Source: SVTX01 sp045538195
Lineage (GTDB): Bacteria > Bacillota > Clostridia > Oscillospirales > CAG-272
DNA: 64,000 nt
Direction of reading: 5' to 3'
Assembly: GCA_045538195.1 (NCBI GenBank)
Contig: JAZSRA010000085.1
Coordinates: 1 to 64,000, forward strand
The notes beneath the pieces were generated by a model, which saw only the letters and a program-made list of their open reading frames with translations, had not been told where the DNA came from and made no database searches. The position numbers were made by a program, and so were the translations under genes. This document shows positions 43,136 to 52,974 of this stretch, in pieces. Each line of letters opens with the position of its first letter. Position 1 is the first letter of the stretch.

Positions 43136-43310
43136 TCGGGAGATGTGCCTTTCAGCATAATATGATTCCAACAGCTTCGTTATCCCAAAACTGCGTCGGA
43201 GTAATCAAAGATAAACACCGGGCAATTATCCCCCTTCTGAAAAAATACTCCAGTAGATTTGGGGTGATTGAAAAAATTAGCTAATAAATTGAAGAATCCA
43301 CCAACGCCTC

Positions 43311-43366
43311 TTGACAAATCACCTATCATAGTATATAATAATAGGTGATTACAAATGATAGGTGGT
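43311..43366 (+). promoter_or_regulatory. Consensus promoter with inverted operator copies
   Basis: TTGACA (43311-43316), 17 bases, TATAAT (43334-43339). Half-sites CACCTATCAT (43321-43330, overlapping the spacer), ATAGGTGAT (43341-43349) and ATGATAGGTG (43356-43365) surround the -10 box and reach the ribosome site of the next gene, which encodes an HTH protein. This strongly suggests autorepression. Confidence 0.82.
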
Positions 43367-43371
43367 ATATC

Positions 43372-44217
43372 ATGAAAGATTTGATTAAAGCTATCCGCTT
43401 TGCAGCCAATATGAATCAAGAACAATTTGCGTCGGCACTTGGCACTACGCCTCTTTCCATTAACCGTTGGGAGAATGGTAAAACTCTGCCAAATCGCATG
43501 GCGCAGACTCAATTATATAACTTCTGTAAGGAACGCTCAATTGACGTTGCGCAGCTTATCATAGACACCAAGACACACGCTAATACTGATAATAAGCTCG
43601 TTCTCTATCACGGCTCCAAGAAAGGCATCGAGGGAGATATCGCACCCATCAGTCGCGGCGAGTGCGATTTCGGCAAAGGATTCTATATGGGTACAAATAC
43701 GCTTCAACCGCTTACGCTCGTGTGCAACGAAGACAAACCCAAGTTCTATACGGTTGAGCTTGATATGACAGGACTGAAGGTGTTGACCGTTGAGATCGGT
43801 ATGGATTGGGCTATGCTTATTGCCTATTATCGCAAAGAAATGGAGAGCGCCAAAGGCACACCTATTTACGAAAAATATGCACACATGGCTGACGGTTATG
43901 ATGTGATCATCGGATACATTGCAAACGATCGTATGTATACCGAGCTTTCCCGTTTCTTCAACAAAACGCTTACCGACGTGGCCCTTATCAATTGCCTCTC
44001 TGCCCTTGATCTTGGCAAGCAATACGTTGCAATCAGTGAAAAGGCATGTAAGCAAATTAAGATTTTGAAGGAAGAACCTCTGTCGCAGTTGGAGCTTTCG
44101 TTGCTCAAGGATATGAGTGCAGAAAGAAGAAAAGAAGGAATTGCTCTGGCAGAAGAAATCGAGGTTAAATACCGTCGAGAAGGTAAATTCTTCGACGAAA
44201 TTTTGAAGGGTGAATGA
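43372..44217 (+). CDS. HTH-DUF3990 protein (possible ADP-ribosyltransferase-like)
   Basis: 281 residues from ATG 43372 with AGGTGG upstream. Residues 5-60 form an XRE-type helix-turn-helix (IRFAANMNQEQFASALGTTPLSINRWENG). From about residue 77 follows a DUF3990 domain: LYHGSKKGIEGDI and CDFGKGFYMGTN resemble the NAD-binding core of ADP-ribosyltransferase-like folds. The promoter carries inverted half-sites, so it probably controls its own transcription. First gene of the defence block; the next gene starts one base after its stop. A regulator/toxin combination is likely; activity unproven. Confidence 0.78.
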   Translation: MKDLIKAIRFAANMNQEQFASALGTTPLSINRWENGKTLPNRMAQTQLYNFCKERSIDVAQLIIDTKTHANTDNKLVLYHGSKKGIEGDIAPISRGECDFGKGFYMGTNTLQPLTLVCNEDKPKFYTVELDMTGLKVLTVEIGMDWAMLIAYYRKEMESAKGTPIYEKYAHMADGYDVIIGYIANDRMYTELSRFFNKTLTDVALINCLSALDLGKQYVAISEKACKQIKILKEEPLSQLELSLLKDMSAERRKEGIALAEEIEVKYRREGKFFDEILKGE

Positions 44218-44218
44218 T

Positions 44219-44959
44219 ATGTGCAAATCATTACAACTAACATTGTGCGATACGCAAGGTCAACTGTTTGAACTTGCGGCAGAACGCGGATATAGCAGCG
44301 AAGCCTTTATCAGGGCGTTTATGACCTCGCAGGTATCGGCAGATATGGATAAGGAGTTCCATCATGTGCAGTGGGCAGGCAAGGCGTATATCCTTTCCCG
44401 TATGGAAGATGAACTCGCAGAAGGGCTCACAAAGGATGGTGAGATCTATGACAAAGAAACACTCTATTGGACAGGTTACATTTACCGTTATTGGAATTTT
44501 TACACCGGTGAAAGCAGCCGAGAGATCTACAAACAAGCCCCTGCCAAGACGATGAAAGTGGTTTATCTGATGTACCACACTATGAGTCCCGAAATGGCGA
44601 TAGATAGATTGAAGGAAGCATACGAAGAAAAGAAGAACTCTGATTTATTGCATACAGTTGATAAAGCTAAGAAAATAAAGGATGCCGAGGACACTGTTCG
44701 CAAAATTGATGAATTGTTACACAATTCAAAATTGTTCAATCGATACGCAGATCAACTTCATGATGAAATTTCTAAAAATGCAGAATATGCACCATTCATT
44801 CGCGCTGCTAAAAAAGCCAGAGGAATGTCTGGTAACATTCAATTTAAAGATTTACCATACAAGCACAAGTTTAATGCGCTTATGATGATACGTGATGCGA
44901 TCAGAGCATATATGGTTGCGGAATTTGCAAAAAAGGAGAACAGCGATGCCAACACTTGA
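44219..44959 (+). CDS. Partner of the DUF3990 protein, unknown family
   Basis: 246 residues from ATG 44219 (GAAGGG upstream); a GTG at 44210 would overlap the preceding gene. The first 130 residues (LTLCDTQGQLFELAAERGYSSEAFIRAFMTS, YWTGYIYRYWNFYTGESSREIYKQAP) resemble small helical proteins commonly encoded beside DUF3990 genes, possibly DUF3791-like. The rest is helical and charged, and looks like a nucleic-acid or partner-binding region. It overlaps mod by 14 bases. Possibly an antitoxin or regulatory subunit. Confidence 0.68.
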   Translation: MCKSLQLTLCDTQGQLFELAAERGYSSEAFIRAFMTSQVSADMDKEFHHVQWAGKAYILSRMEDELAEGLTKDGEIYDKETLYWTGYIYRYWNFYTGESSREIYKQAPAKTMKVVYLMYHTMSPEMAIDRLKEAYEEKKNSDLLHTVDKAKKIKDAEDTVRKIDELLHNSKLFNRYADQLHDEISKNAEYAPFIRAAKKARGMSGNIQFKDLPYKHKFNALMMIRDAIRAYMVAEFAKKENSDANT

Positions 44960-46568
44960 ATGGATTGGAAAAGAAAAAGTAATCAATCATCATCAGGACG
45001 TGCCGTTTCGCGTTCTTGAGAGAAAATACAGTTATGACGAAAACGGTCAGCACGACGAGGACAACGGTAGCGAGAACATGGTTATCCGCGGTGATAATCT
45101 GGAAGCACTGAAAGCCCTACTGCCTAAGTACGAAGGACGGGTGAAGTGTATCTATATCGATCCTCCCTACAACACCGGCAACGAGGGATGGGTATATAAC
45201 GACAATGTCAATGATCCCAAAATCAAAAAATGGCTCGGTGAGGTTGTCGGCAAAGAGGGCGAGGACTTGTCGCGTCACGATAAGTGGCTTTGCATGATGT
45301 ATCCACGTTTGAAGTTGCTTCACAAATTGTTGTCAGATGAAGGTGCTATTTTTATTAGTATAGATGATAATGAACTATATAGTTTGAAATATATTTGTGA
45401 TGAAATTTTTGGATCATCAAACTATATTTCGGTAATAACGCGTCCTACTGGAACGCATACGGGCGTTGTCAATAGAGCTATAGTCGGAGAATCCGATTAT
45501 ATTTTGGTGTATGCAAAAAAACTCTCCTCGGCTACAATCGATGGACTTCCCTTGACAGACAAAGATACTAAAATATATGATATGGAGGATGAATACGGGC
45601 GTTTCCTGATAAGACCATTGCGCAGAACAGGTGGAGAAAACCGGAGAGAAGATCGCCCAAATATGTATTTTCCTATCACCGCTCCCGACGGAACACAAGT
45701 GTATCCTATTGGCCCAACAGGCTATGAAAGTAGATGGATTTGTAATCCCGAAGGATATGAATATTTTAAAAAAGAAAATCGCATTTATTGGAAGCAAATT
45801 ACAGATGGTGATGAAACCAAATGGCAAGTGTATCAGAAATTTTACCTTGAGGACAAGAAACGTGCCGTGTCAAATCTTTGGGATGATCTCGAGGGAAACA
45901 AGAAGGCAACTCGCGATGTAAGAGCTGTGTTTCCCGAGGAGGATATGTCATTTGATTTTCCAAAGCCAGTCCAACTTATTGAACGCATTATACAAATAGC
46001 AAATGACGAATCGGCAATCATACTTGATTCGTTTGCGGGTTCAGGCACTACCGCCCAAGCCGTTCTTAATATGAATAAGGCAGATAACGGAAATCGCAAA
46101 TTCATTCTCGTAGAAATGATGGATTATGCCGAGAGCATTACCGCCGAACGTGTGAAAAGAGTCATTAACGGCTACGGCGAAGGTAAAAATGCAGTCAAAG
46201 GAACAGGCGGCAACTTTAGCTTCTACGACCTCGGCGACACATTGCTTCTTCCCGATGGTAATTTGAACGAAGATGTCGGCGAAGCAAAAATCCGCGATTA
46301 CATTTGGTATACCGAAACGAAAGAGCCGATGACGGATGCTGTTTCTACGGACGAGCCTTATTGCCTCGGCACGAGCCGTGACACCGCTTACTACTTCTAC
46401 TACAAGAAGGATGAAATCACCACACTTGATTATGATTTCCTCTCAACCGTAAAAACCAAGGCGGCGGGATATATCATTTACGCCGACCTATGCACCATTT
46501 CCGACGAGGAACTCAAAAAGTGGAATATCACATTCAAGAAAATACCGAGAGATATAGCGAAAGTTTAA
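44946..46568 (+). CDS. mod: Type III restriction-modification methyltransferase (Mod)
   Basis: 540 residues from ATG 44946, which has AGGAG upstream; the frame is open from 44892 but without a start signal. DPPYNTGNEGW at residue 72 is the catalytic motif IV and DSFAGSGTTAQAV near 361 the SAM motif I. This order (catalytic before SAM, with the target-recognition region between) is that of beta-class type III Mod proteins, which methylate adenine in an asymmetric site. Its restriction partner res is not adjacent: a AAA-DUF4435 gene lies between. Confidence 0.93.
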   Translation: MPTLEWIGKEKVINHHQDVPFRVLERKYSYDENGQHDEDNGSENMVIRGDNLEALKALLPKYEGRVKCIYIDPPYNTGNEGWVYNDNVNDPKIKKWLGEVVGKEGEDLSRHDKWLCMMYPRLKLLHKLLSDEGAIFISIDDNELYSLKYICDEIFGSSNYISVITRPTGTHTGVVNRAIVGESDYILVYAKKLSSATIDGLPLTDKDTKIYDMEDEYGRFLIRPLRRTGGENRREDRPNMYFPITAPDGTQVYPIGPTGYESRWICNPEGYEYFKKENRIYWKQITDGDETKWQVYQKFYLEDKKRAVSNLWDDLEGNKKATRDVRAVFPEEDMSFDFPKPVQLIERIIQIANDESAIILDSFAGSGTTAQAVLNMNKADNGNRKFILVEMMDYAESITAERVKRVINGYGEGKNAVKGTGGNFSFYDLGDTLLLPDGNLNEDVGEAKIRDYIWYTETKEPMTDAVSTDEPYCLGTSRDTAYYFYYKKDEITTLDYDFLSTVKTKAAGYIIYADLCTISDEELKKWNITFKKIPRDIAKV

Positions 46569-46579
46569 AGAGGGACTAT

Positions 46580-48202
46580 ATGAGTTATACATATTGGTTG
46601 CCCGATGCAACTGGGGCAAAAAAAGATTATACAACAGAATCCAATGCAGTAGTCATCATCGGCGCTAATGGTGCCGGCAAAAGTAAATTAGGTGCATGGA
46701 TTGAGCAACAGTGTTTTGAAAAAGTCCACCGTATAAGCGCACAAAGAGATTTAAATTTTAACGAAGATATATCTTTAAAAAACTATGCTCAAGCAGAAGA
46801 ATTGGTTTTTTATGGTAGCCAATTAGAAAGTTTTAAAGCAAAAAAGGCACAAAGATGGAATCATGGTAAATCATATACTACAACGCTTATTTCTGATTTT
46901 GAAGATGTGCTTGCAGCACTCATTTCATTAAAAAACAACGAAAACGACAAATACGTATTGGAATGTAAAAAAGCACAAGATGAAGGAAGAATAAAGCCCA
47001 ATGTTATCGAAACATCAATAGACAAATTGCAACAAATATGGAATGAAATTTTTCCACAAAGGAGTCTAATACTCGAAGATTCCAAATTTTATGCTACATT
47101 TGAAAAAGGTGGGAGAATCGAGAAATATTCTGCTAATCAAATGAGTGATGGAGAACGTGCGGTTTTATATTTAGCAGCACAGGTATTATGTGTGCCTAAA
47201 AACAAGATTCTTATTATGGATGAGCCTGAAATTCACCTTCATCGCTCTATTATGAATCGTCTGTGGATTGCTTTGGAAAAAGCACGAGAAGATTGTTTAT
47301 TTATTTATATTACTCACGATACACAGTTCGCGGCATTGCATAGCCACGCCGATAAAATATGGGTGCAGGATTTTGACGGCACACATTGGCAGTTTGAAAA
47401 ACTTGAAAATAGCGAACTTCCCGAAGAACTGTTGCTCGATATATTGGGCAACCGCAAAAATGTTCTTTTTGTTGAGGGTGAAAAGGATAGCTATGATAGC
47501 AAATTGTACTCTGTTCTTTATCCCAATTATTATGTCGTACCATGTGGTAGCTGTACCCAAGTAATCGCACGCACAAAATCATTTAAGAATAGTCCTGCTC
47601 TGCACCATTGTTCTGTATACGGTATTATTGATCGCGATTTCCGTTGTGATTATGAAATCGAAAAATACAAGGAAGATAACATATACACAATTAATGTGGC
47701 AGAAGTTGAAAATTTGTTTTTGGTTGAAGAACTCCTTCGGCTCATTGCAACGCATCTTGCTACTGATGTGGAAAAAGTATTTGCTGATATAAAGAAATAT
47801 GTTGTTGAAGAACGGTTTGCCAATCAAATCACAGGGCAAATATGCGAAAGTGTAGTAGCTCAAATAAAATACAAATTAACTTGTGCTGAAATATCGAAAA
47901 AGAACGAAGCTGAAGCCAAAACCACTTTGGAATCTACACTTGCATCAATAAAATATGACGATATTAAAACACAAGAAGAAACCAAATTCAAAGGCGCATT
48001 GAATAGTGGTAATTATGCACAAGTTCTTCGCGTTTTTAATAAAAAACAAATTTCGAAAACGATAGGCCACTATTTTGGACTTAAAGATGACGCGTACTGT
48101 CAATTTGTTATTAATCTTTTAAAAACAGAGAAAAAAGATGCAATTATTGCGGCGTTGCTACCATACCTTCCCACAGAAGTCCCGAGAGGAGAAACTGTTT
48201 GA
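46580..48202 (+). CDS. Fused AAA ATPase-DUF4435 (PARIS-like) protein
   Basis: 540 residues from ATG 46580; the frame open to 46490 overlaps mod. Walker A GANGAGKS at residue 28, signature MSDGERAVLYLAAQ near 192, Walker B LIMDEPEIHLH at 210-220 and the THD switch near 247. From about residue 290 a DUF4435/TOPRIM-type domain follows, with Glu299 in FVEGEKD and Asp351-Arg-Asp353 in GIIDRDFR. PARIS defence consists of AAA protein AriA and DUF4435 nuclease AriB, also known as fused forms; this gene matches the fused order. It is nested between mod and res, overlapping res by one base. Confidence 0.82.
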   Translation: MSYTYWLPDATGAKKDYTTESNAVVIIGANGAGKSKLGAWIEQQCFEKVHRISAQRDLNFNEDISLKNYAQAEELVFYGSQLESFKAKKAQRWNHGKSYTTTLISDFEDVLAALISLKNNENDKYVLECKKAQDEGRIKPNVIETSIDKLQQIWNEIFPQRSLILEDSKFYATFEKGGRIEKYSANQMSDGERAVLYLAAQVLCVPKNKILIMDEPEIHLHRSIMNRLWIALEKAREDCLFIYITHDTQFAALHSHADKIWVQDFDGTHWQFEKLENSELPEELLLDILGNRKNVLFVEGEKDSYDSKLYSVLYPNYYVVPCGSCTQVIARTKSFKNSPALHHCSVYGIIDRDFRCDYEIEKYKEDNIYTINVAEVENLFLVEELLRLIATHLATDVEKVFADIKKYVVEERFANQITGQICESVVAQIKYKLTCAEISKKNEAEAKTTLESTLASIKYDDIKTQEETKFKGALNSGNYAQVLRVFNKKQISKTIGHYFGLKDDAYCQFVINLLKTEKKDAIIAALLPYLPTEVPRGETV

Positions 48203-50841
48203 TGGAACTTAAAATATATCAGAAAAATGTAATAAAAGACCTATTGCGCTATCTTGAACTGTTGCTCGAAAAGCAAAGTGCCAGCGCGGCATATACGGCT
48301 CTTTGGAACGAGAAGAACGTCATGGTCGGTCTCAACGGTATGCCCCATTATAACGATGTGCTCAAAGGTGTGCCCAACGTATGTTTTAAAGTGCCTACGG
48401 GTGGTGGTAAGACCTTCCTTGCGTGCAACTCGATCAAGCCTATTTTTGATTCAATGCCAAATATGCGTGCAAAGGCTGTTGTTTGGCTCGTGCCGTCCGA
48501 TGCGATTTTGTCGCAGACCTTAACTGCTCTTTCTTCTGCCGATCATCCCTACCGTCAAAAGCTCGATGTGGAATTTGGCAACCGTGTAGAGGTCTATTCA
48601 AAGGAACAGCTCTTGAACGGTCAGAATTTTAACCCTACATCTGTCACGGAACAACTGTCGGTGTTCGTGTTGAGCTACGACTCTTTCCGCACGAGCAAAA
48701 AAGACGGTCGTAAAGCGTATCAGGAAAACGGTAATCTTGCCGCATTTGCAAAATACAATACTAACTCCGATGTGCTTTTGGAGGATACCGATGAAACGGC
48801 TCTGATTCAGGTAGTGCGTCAGCTCAACCCCGTGGTCATCGTGGACGAAAGTCACCATGCAACATCGAATTTGAGTATTGAGATGCTTAATAATTTCAAT
48901 CCGTGCTTTGTGTTGGATCTCACCGCTACACCGAAAAAAGGTAGCAACATTATATCTTTCGTAGATGCGACCGCGCTGAAGAAAGAAAATATGGTCAAGC
49001 TTCCCGTTATCGTATATAACCGTAAAGCACAGACCGATGTGTTTGGCGATGCTATCAGTATTCGTATGAAGCTGGAAGCCGCGGCTATCAAGGAACAGGA
49101 GAAGTCCGGCAGATATATCCGTCCTATCGTACTGTTCCAAGCACAGCCTAAAGTGGGTGCTGAAAGCACGACCTTTGATAAGATCAAAAAGCAGTTGATG
49201 GATTTCGGCATTCCCGAGGAACAAATTGCTATCAAGACGGCAGATAAGAACGAATTGAAGAACGTGGATCTGATGTCTCCTTCTTGCCAGATCCGTTTTA
49301 TTATTACGGTCAATGCGCTGAAAGAAGGCTGGGACTGTCCTTTCGCATATGTTCTCGCTACTGTAGCAAATAAAACATCTTCAGTTGATGTAGAGCAGAT
49401 TCTCGGACGAGTTCTCCGTTTGCCCAATACTCATAAGAATACCAATCAGGTGTTGAACATTTCGTATGTCATTACTTCTTCCGACGATTTTCATGCAACA
49501 CTCGAGCGTGTGGTCAAAGGACTTAACGCCGCAGGCTTTAGCAGCAAGGACTATTATGCGAAGGAAGCTGATGTTGAGCCTGTTGTTCCTACACCCTCTG
49601 TGCAACTGACAATGGATGATGTTCAGCCCGTAGATACTCTCGATGCAACCGATACTGTAGAAGATGACCTTCCCGAAGTTGACGTTGCGGAGGTTATGGC
49701 TAAAATTGAAGCCGCAACAAAGGATACCGAAACAGTTGATCCCATTGAAAATGATGAACTGTTTGCAACCGCTATTGCGGAAAGTGAGGCATATGATGCC
49801 GCAATTGAAAATATGGAGCCTACCGCAAAGAATCTGGCTCCCGAGGAGGTGCGCGATAAAATGTCCGAATATCGTATAAACGATGAATTTATAGACGAGG
49901 CTTCTGCGATTGAAATTCCGCAGTTCATGCAGGTTGTGGGCTTTAACATGTTCTCGGAAAACTCGTATGAGCTGTTGCGCCCCGAACACTTGGCAAAAGG
50001 ATTCACGCTCAGGGATAAGGACACCGTTATTGACTTCTCCTCCGTGAATGCCGAAATGTTCCGTGTTGACGTGGATGACGGACAGAACCCTGCTCCGAAA
50101 GCGTGGAGAATGAACGCCAACGATAGTGCATATTTCAAGGAAATGTTCAACTCTCAGCCTTCCGAAAAGAGATTGGCTATTTGCAAGGGGATGATCATTA
50201 AGGCGATATCCAAAATGGACTGTATTCACGACAAGGAATTGCAGGACTACATCGACAGAGTGCTCAAATCCATGACCGAGGATCAGATCGCAGATTTGGA
50301 AAAATCTCCGTATCCGTACATCATTAAGATAAAAGAAAAGGTTAAGGCGCTGTTAGCTGAGCACGCTGAGAAAACATTCGATTTGTGGTTAAGCCAAGAT
50401 AAGATCGAGTGTGTTCCGAATTATAAGTTCCCATCCTCTATTTCGCCCATAAGTGTAACTACGATTATTCCCAAGTCACTCTATACGGCAGAGGAAGATA
50501 TGAATGAGCAGGAAATCAAACTTGTTTGGGAACTCTCCGCGCTTGATAACATTAAGTGGTGGCATCGTAACATCTCCCGTCTTGGATTCTGCATCAACGG
50601 CTCTATCAACGCGTATCCCGATATCATCGCGATGACCGAAAGCGGAAGAATTCTGCTTATTGAACCTAAAGGCGACTACCTCGAAAACGAGGAATCCAAG
50701 TTGAAGGCCAAGATTGGTGATGCATGGTCAAACAATACCGATAAGCGCTTCCGTTACTTCATGGTATTTGATAAAAAGTCTCCCGACTATCCCGGCGTAT
50801 ACTCCCATGATGAATTCATGGAGATTGTAAAAGGGCTTTGA
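48202..50841 (+). CDS. res: Type III restriction endonuclease subunit (Res)
   Basis: 879 residues. The helicase core shows VPTGGGKTFL at residue 64, DESHH at 215, LDLTATP near 235 and QILGRVLRLP near 397 (superfamily 2 motifs I to VI). The nuclease is at the C-terminus: Asp807 in YPDIIAM, Glu821 and Lys823 in LLIEPKGD, a PD-(D/E)XK site. With Mod it cuts DNA after translocation-dependent communication between sites. The ATG at 48202 overlaps the preceding stop. All catalytic motifs are intact. Confidence 0.93.
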   Translation: MELKIYQKNVIKDLLRYLELLLEKQSASAAYTALWNEKNVMVGLNGMPHYNDVLKGVPNVCFKVPTGGGKTFLACNSIKPIFDSMPNMRAKAVVWLVPSDAILSQTLTALSSADHPYRQKLDVEFGNRVEVYSKEQLLNGQNFNPTSVTEQLSVFVLSYDSFRTSKKDGRKAYQENGNLAAFAKYNTNSDVLLEDTDETALIQVVRQLNPVVIVDESHHATSNLSIEMLNNFNPCFVLDLTATPKKGSNIISFVDATALKKENMVKLPVIVYNRKAQTDVFGDAISIRMKLEAAAIKEQEKSGRYIRPIVLFQAQPKVGAESTTFDKIKKQLMDFGIPEEQIAIKTADKNELKNVDLMSPSCQIRFIITVNALKEGWDCPFAYVLATVANKTSSVDVEQILGRVLRLPNTHKNTNQVLNISYVITSSDDFHATLERVVKGLNAAGFSSKDYYAKEADVEPVVPTPSVQLTMDDVQPVDTLDATDTVEDDLPEVDVAEVMAKIEAATKDTETVDPIENDELFATAIAESEAYDAAIENMEPTAKNLAPEEVRDKMSEYRINDEFIDEASAIEIPQFMQVVGFNMFSENSYELLRPEHLAKGFTLRDKDTVIDFSSVNAEMFRVDVDDGQNPAPKAWRMNANDSAYFKEMFNSQPSEKRLAICKGMIIKAISKMDCIHDKELQDYIDRVLKSMTEDQIADLEKSPYPYIIKIKEKVKALLAEHAEKTFDLWLSQDKIECVPNYKFPSSISPISVTTIIPKSLYTAEEDMNEQEIKLVWELSALDNIKWWHRNISRLGFCINGSINAYPDIIAMTESGRILLIEPKGDYLENEESKLKAKIGDAWSNNTDKRFRYFMVFDKKSPDYPGVYSHDEFMEIVKGL

Positions 50842-50852
50842 TAGAGGTGAAT

Positions 50853-51518
50853 ATGGAACAAAAAGGTGTAATTTATATTCTTACAAATCCGTCATTTCCC
50901 GAATATGTAAAAATCGGATATGCAGATGATATTCACAAGCGATTAAATCAGCTGAACAGAAGCGAATGTATTCCGTTTGCTTTTCGCGTGTACGCTACAT
51001 ATGAGGTTAATTCTCGCCTATCGGACTTGAAGATTCATTCTATAATCGACAAGCTGAATCCCAATCTGCGCTCGATTGACAACTTTAATGGTCAAAAACG
51101 TGTTCGCGAATTCTATGCCATGACGCCCGAGGATGCTTATTCAATTCTCGAAGCAATTGCCGAAATACATGGTTGTACGGAGAAACTTACGCTCGTACAG
51201 CCAAGCGAAGATGAAATTGCAGCTGAAGATACAGCACAAGAAATTGTGGCCGAAAGAAACGAAAGATTGGCTCCTTTTACTTTTGCTATGTGTAATATAC
51301 CCGTCGGAGCAACATTGGAATTCTATTTGAACGCGCGAGAGGCAACGGGAATTACATGCACTGTTGCAGACGAAAAACATGTGAACTATCAAGGGCGCAT
51401 TCTTTCTCTTTCTGCTCTTGCATGTGAGTTAAGCGGGAAAAGTCCTTTGGCAGGTCCACGCTATTTCAAATATAATGGCGAGTGGTTAAATGATATCAGA
51501 CAAAAACTTGGGGTATAA
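50853..51518 (+). CDS. GIY-YIG/T5orf172 domain protein with RAMA-like C-terminus
   Basis: 221 residues from ATG 50853 with AGAGGTG upstream. GVIYILTNPSFPEYVKIGYADDIHKRLNQLN is a GIY-YIG nuclease core of the T5orf172 type, with catalytic-type Tyr and Arg. The last 70 residues (CTVADEKHVNYQGRILSLSALACELSG, PRYFKYNGEWL) resemble the RAMA domain that accompanies restriction and methylase proteins. It closes the type III operon with a 12-base gap and may add nicking or a modified-base reading function. Confidence 0.8.
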   Translation: MEQKGVIYILTNPSFPEYVKIGYADDIHKRLNQLNRSECIPFAFRVYATYEVNSRLSDLKIHSIIDKLNPNLRSIDNFNGQKRVREFYAMTPEDAYSILEAIAEIHGCTEKLTLVQPSEDEIAAEDTAQEIVAERNERLAPFTFAMCNIPVGATLEFYLNAREATGITCTVADEKHVNYQGRILSLSALACELSGKSPLAGPRYFKYNGEWLNDIRQKLGV

Positions 51519-51571
51519 AACAAAAAATAATACTCCAATAGCACATGAAGAACAAAGGATATTGAGAAAAA

Positions 51572-52963
51572 ATGGATTTAAGCAAATGTCAGATATTTAC
51601 CCCTCCACATATAGTTAAATATATGCTTGATAAAATTGATTATACAAGCAATGTTTTTGGAAAAAAGATAATTGATAACTCGTGTGGTACGGGGAACATT
51701 TTGGTTGAAGTAGTTGAGAGATTTATTATGGATGCCAAGAAATCAAGAAAACATAATAAAACCATAAAAAAAGAATTAGAATCATGCATATTTGGCTATG
51801 ATATAGATCCTAAAATGGTTGATGATTGCATTAAAAATTTGAATAATGTAGCACTACGTTTTGGCTTTTTAGATATTCAGTGGAACATCCATTGTCAAGA
51901 CGGTCTTTACATTGAGGGTGAGTTTGACTTTGTTATCGGTAATCCACCGTACATTTCGTATTTGGACCTTGATCAAGATGCGCGCTTAAAAACCAAAGAA
52001 AATTTCAAATCTTGCAGTATTGGTAAATTCGACTATTCATACGCATTTATAGAAAAGGGACTGCAGATTCTAAAAAGCAATGGGAAAATGGCAATGATAA
52101 CTCCGGCAAACATGTTTAAAACAGTATTTGCTGAAACATTGAGAAGCACTATCAAGTCTGAATTGACACACATCGTTGATTGCTCTGCTGCAAATGTTTT
52201 CGACGAGGTATTAACAACTCCTGCCATTACCATCTATGAAAAAGGTAATGAATCAAACGTTTTGATCTATCAGGAGATGAATGAAAACCAAATAGAAAAC
52301 GAAACGGTTATTGAAAAGCAATCGTTGTCTGGCAAATGGAACTTCACCTCTTACATTGAATCAGGAGAGCGTCGATTTGGAGACTCTTTTAAGGCATCAA
52401 ATTGTATAGCGACTTTGGCAAATAAAATTTTCATTCATACTGTTAATGACAAAGGGGATTTGGATATTGATGTTGAAGATGAAGCTCTAAAAGAAACAAA
52501 AAGTCCTAAATCAGAACAGTTTGGAATAAAGCAAAAAATAATATTTCCATATTACTACGAGAATGACGAGTTAAAGAATTATACAGAAGACGAGATCACC
52601 CAAAAGTATCCCAAATTAATGGCGTTTATGTCTTCAAAAAAGGAAGCTCTCACCAGTAGGGATTCAGACAAAAATGCACAGTGGTATGAATATGGACGCT
52701 CTCAGGCGTTAAGGCATATCAATCAACGCAAATTAATGATTTCCACGATAATAACTAAAGTTGTAAGAGTGTATGACTTGGATAGTAGTGTTGTACCGTA
52801 TTCAGGAATATATATCATTCCTCGTGACAATGCTTCATTAGATGATGCAAAGTTAATATTGCAGACAAAAAGATTCTATGAATATCTGTTGACCAAAGGC
52901 GTGAAAGTTAGCGGTGATTCCATCAGAATTTCTTCCAAAGACGTAGAAGAATATAGATATTAA
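51572..52963 (+). CDS. Eco57I-like adenine-specific DNA methyltransferase
   Basis: 463 residues. SAM motif I is IIDNSCGTGNILVEV near residue 32 and the gamma-class catalytic motif IV is IGNPPYISYL with Asn124. The C-terminal half (residues 250-463; GRSQALRHINQRKLMISTIITK, SGIYIIPRD) resembles the TaqI-like target-recognition domain. It would methylate adenine in a short target. The gene is strongly AT-rich, unlike mod/res, and is followed after 11 bases by the GHKL gene, starting a separate module. A type IIG nuclease domain is not visible in it. Confidence 0.87.
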   Translation: MDLSKCQIFTPPHIVKYMLDKIDYTSNVFGKKIIDNSCGTGNILVEVVERFIMDAKKSRKHNKTIKKELESCIFGYDIDPKMVDDCIKNLNNVALRFGFLDIQWNIHCQDGLYIEGEFDFVIGNPPYISYLDLDQDARLKTKENFKSCSIGKFDYSYAFIEKGLQILKSNGKMAMITPANMFKTVFAETLRSTIKSELTHIVDCSAANVFDEVLTTPAITIYEKGNESNVLIYQEMNENQIENETVIEKQSLSGKWNFTSYIESGERRFGDSFKASNCIATLANKIFIHTVNDKGDLDIDVEDEALKETKSPKSEQFGIKQKIIFPYYYENDELKNYTEDEITQKYPKLMAFMSSKKEALTSRDSDKNAQWYEYGRSQALRHINQRKLMISTIITKVVRVYDLDSSVVPYSGIYIIPRDNASLDDAKLILQTKRFYEYLLTKGVKVSGDSIRISSKDVEEYRY

Positions 52964-52974
52964 GGAGATTTTAT

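Noticed and set aside
51572..52963. Single-chain type IIG restriction enzyme
   Set aside because: The protein has only the methyltransferase and target-recognition parts; no nuclease motif is visible at its N-terminus.
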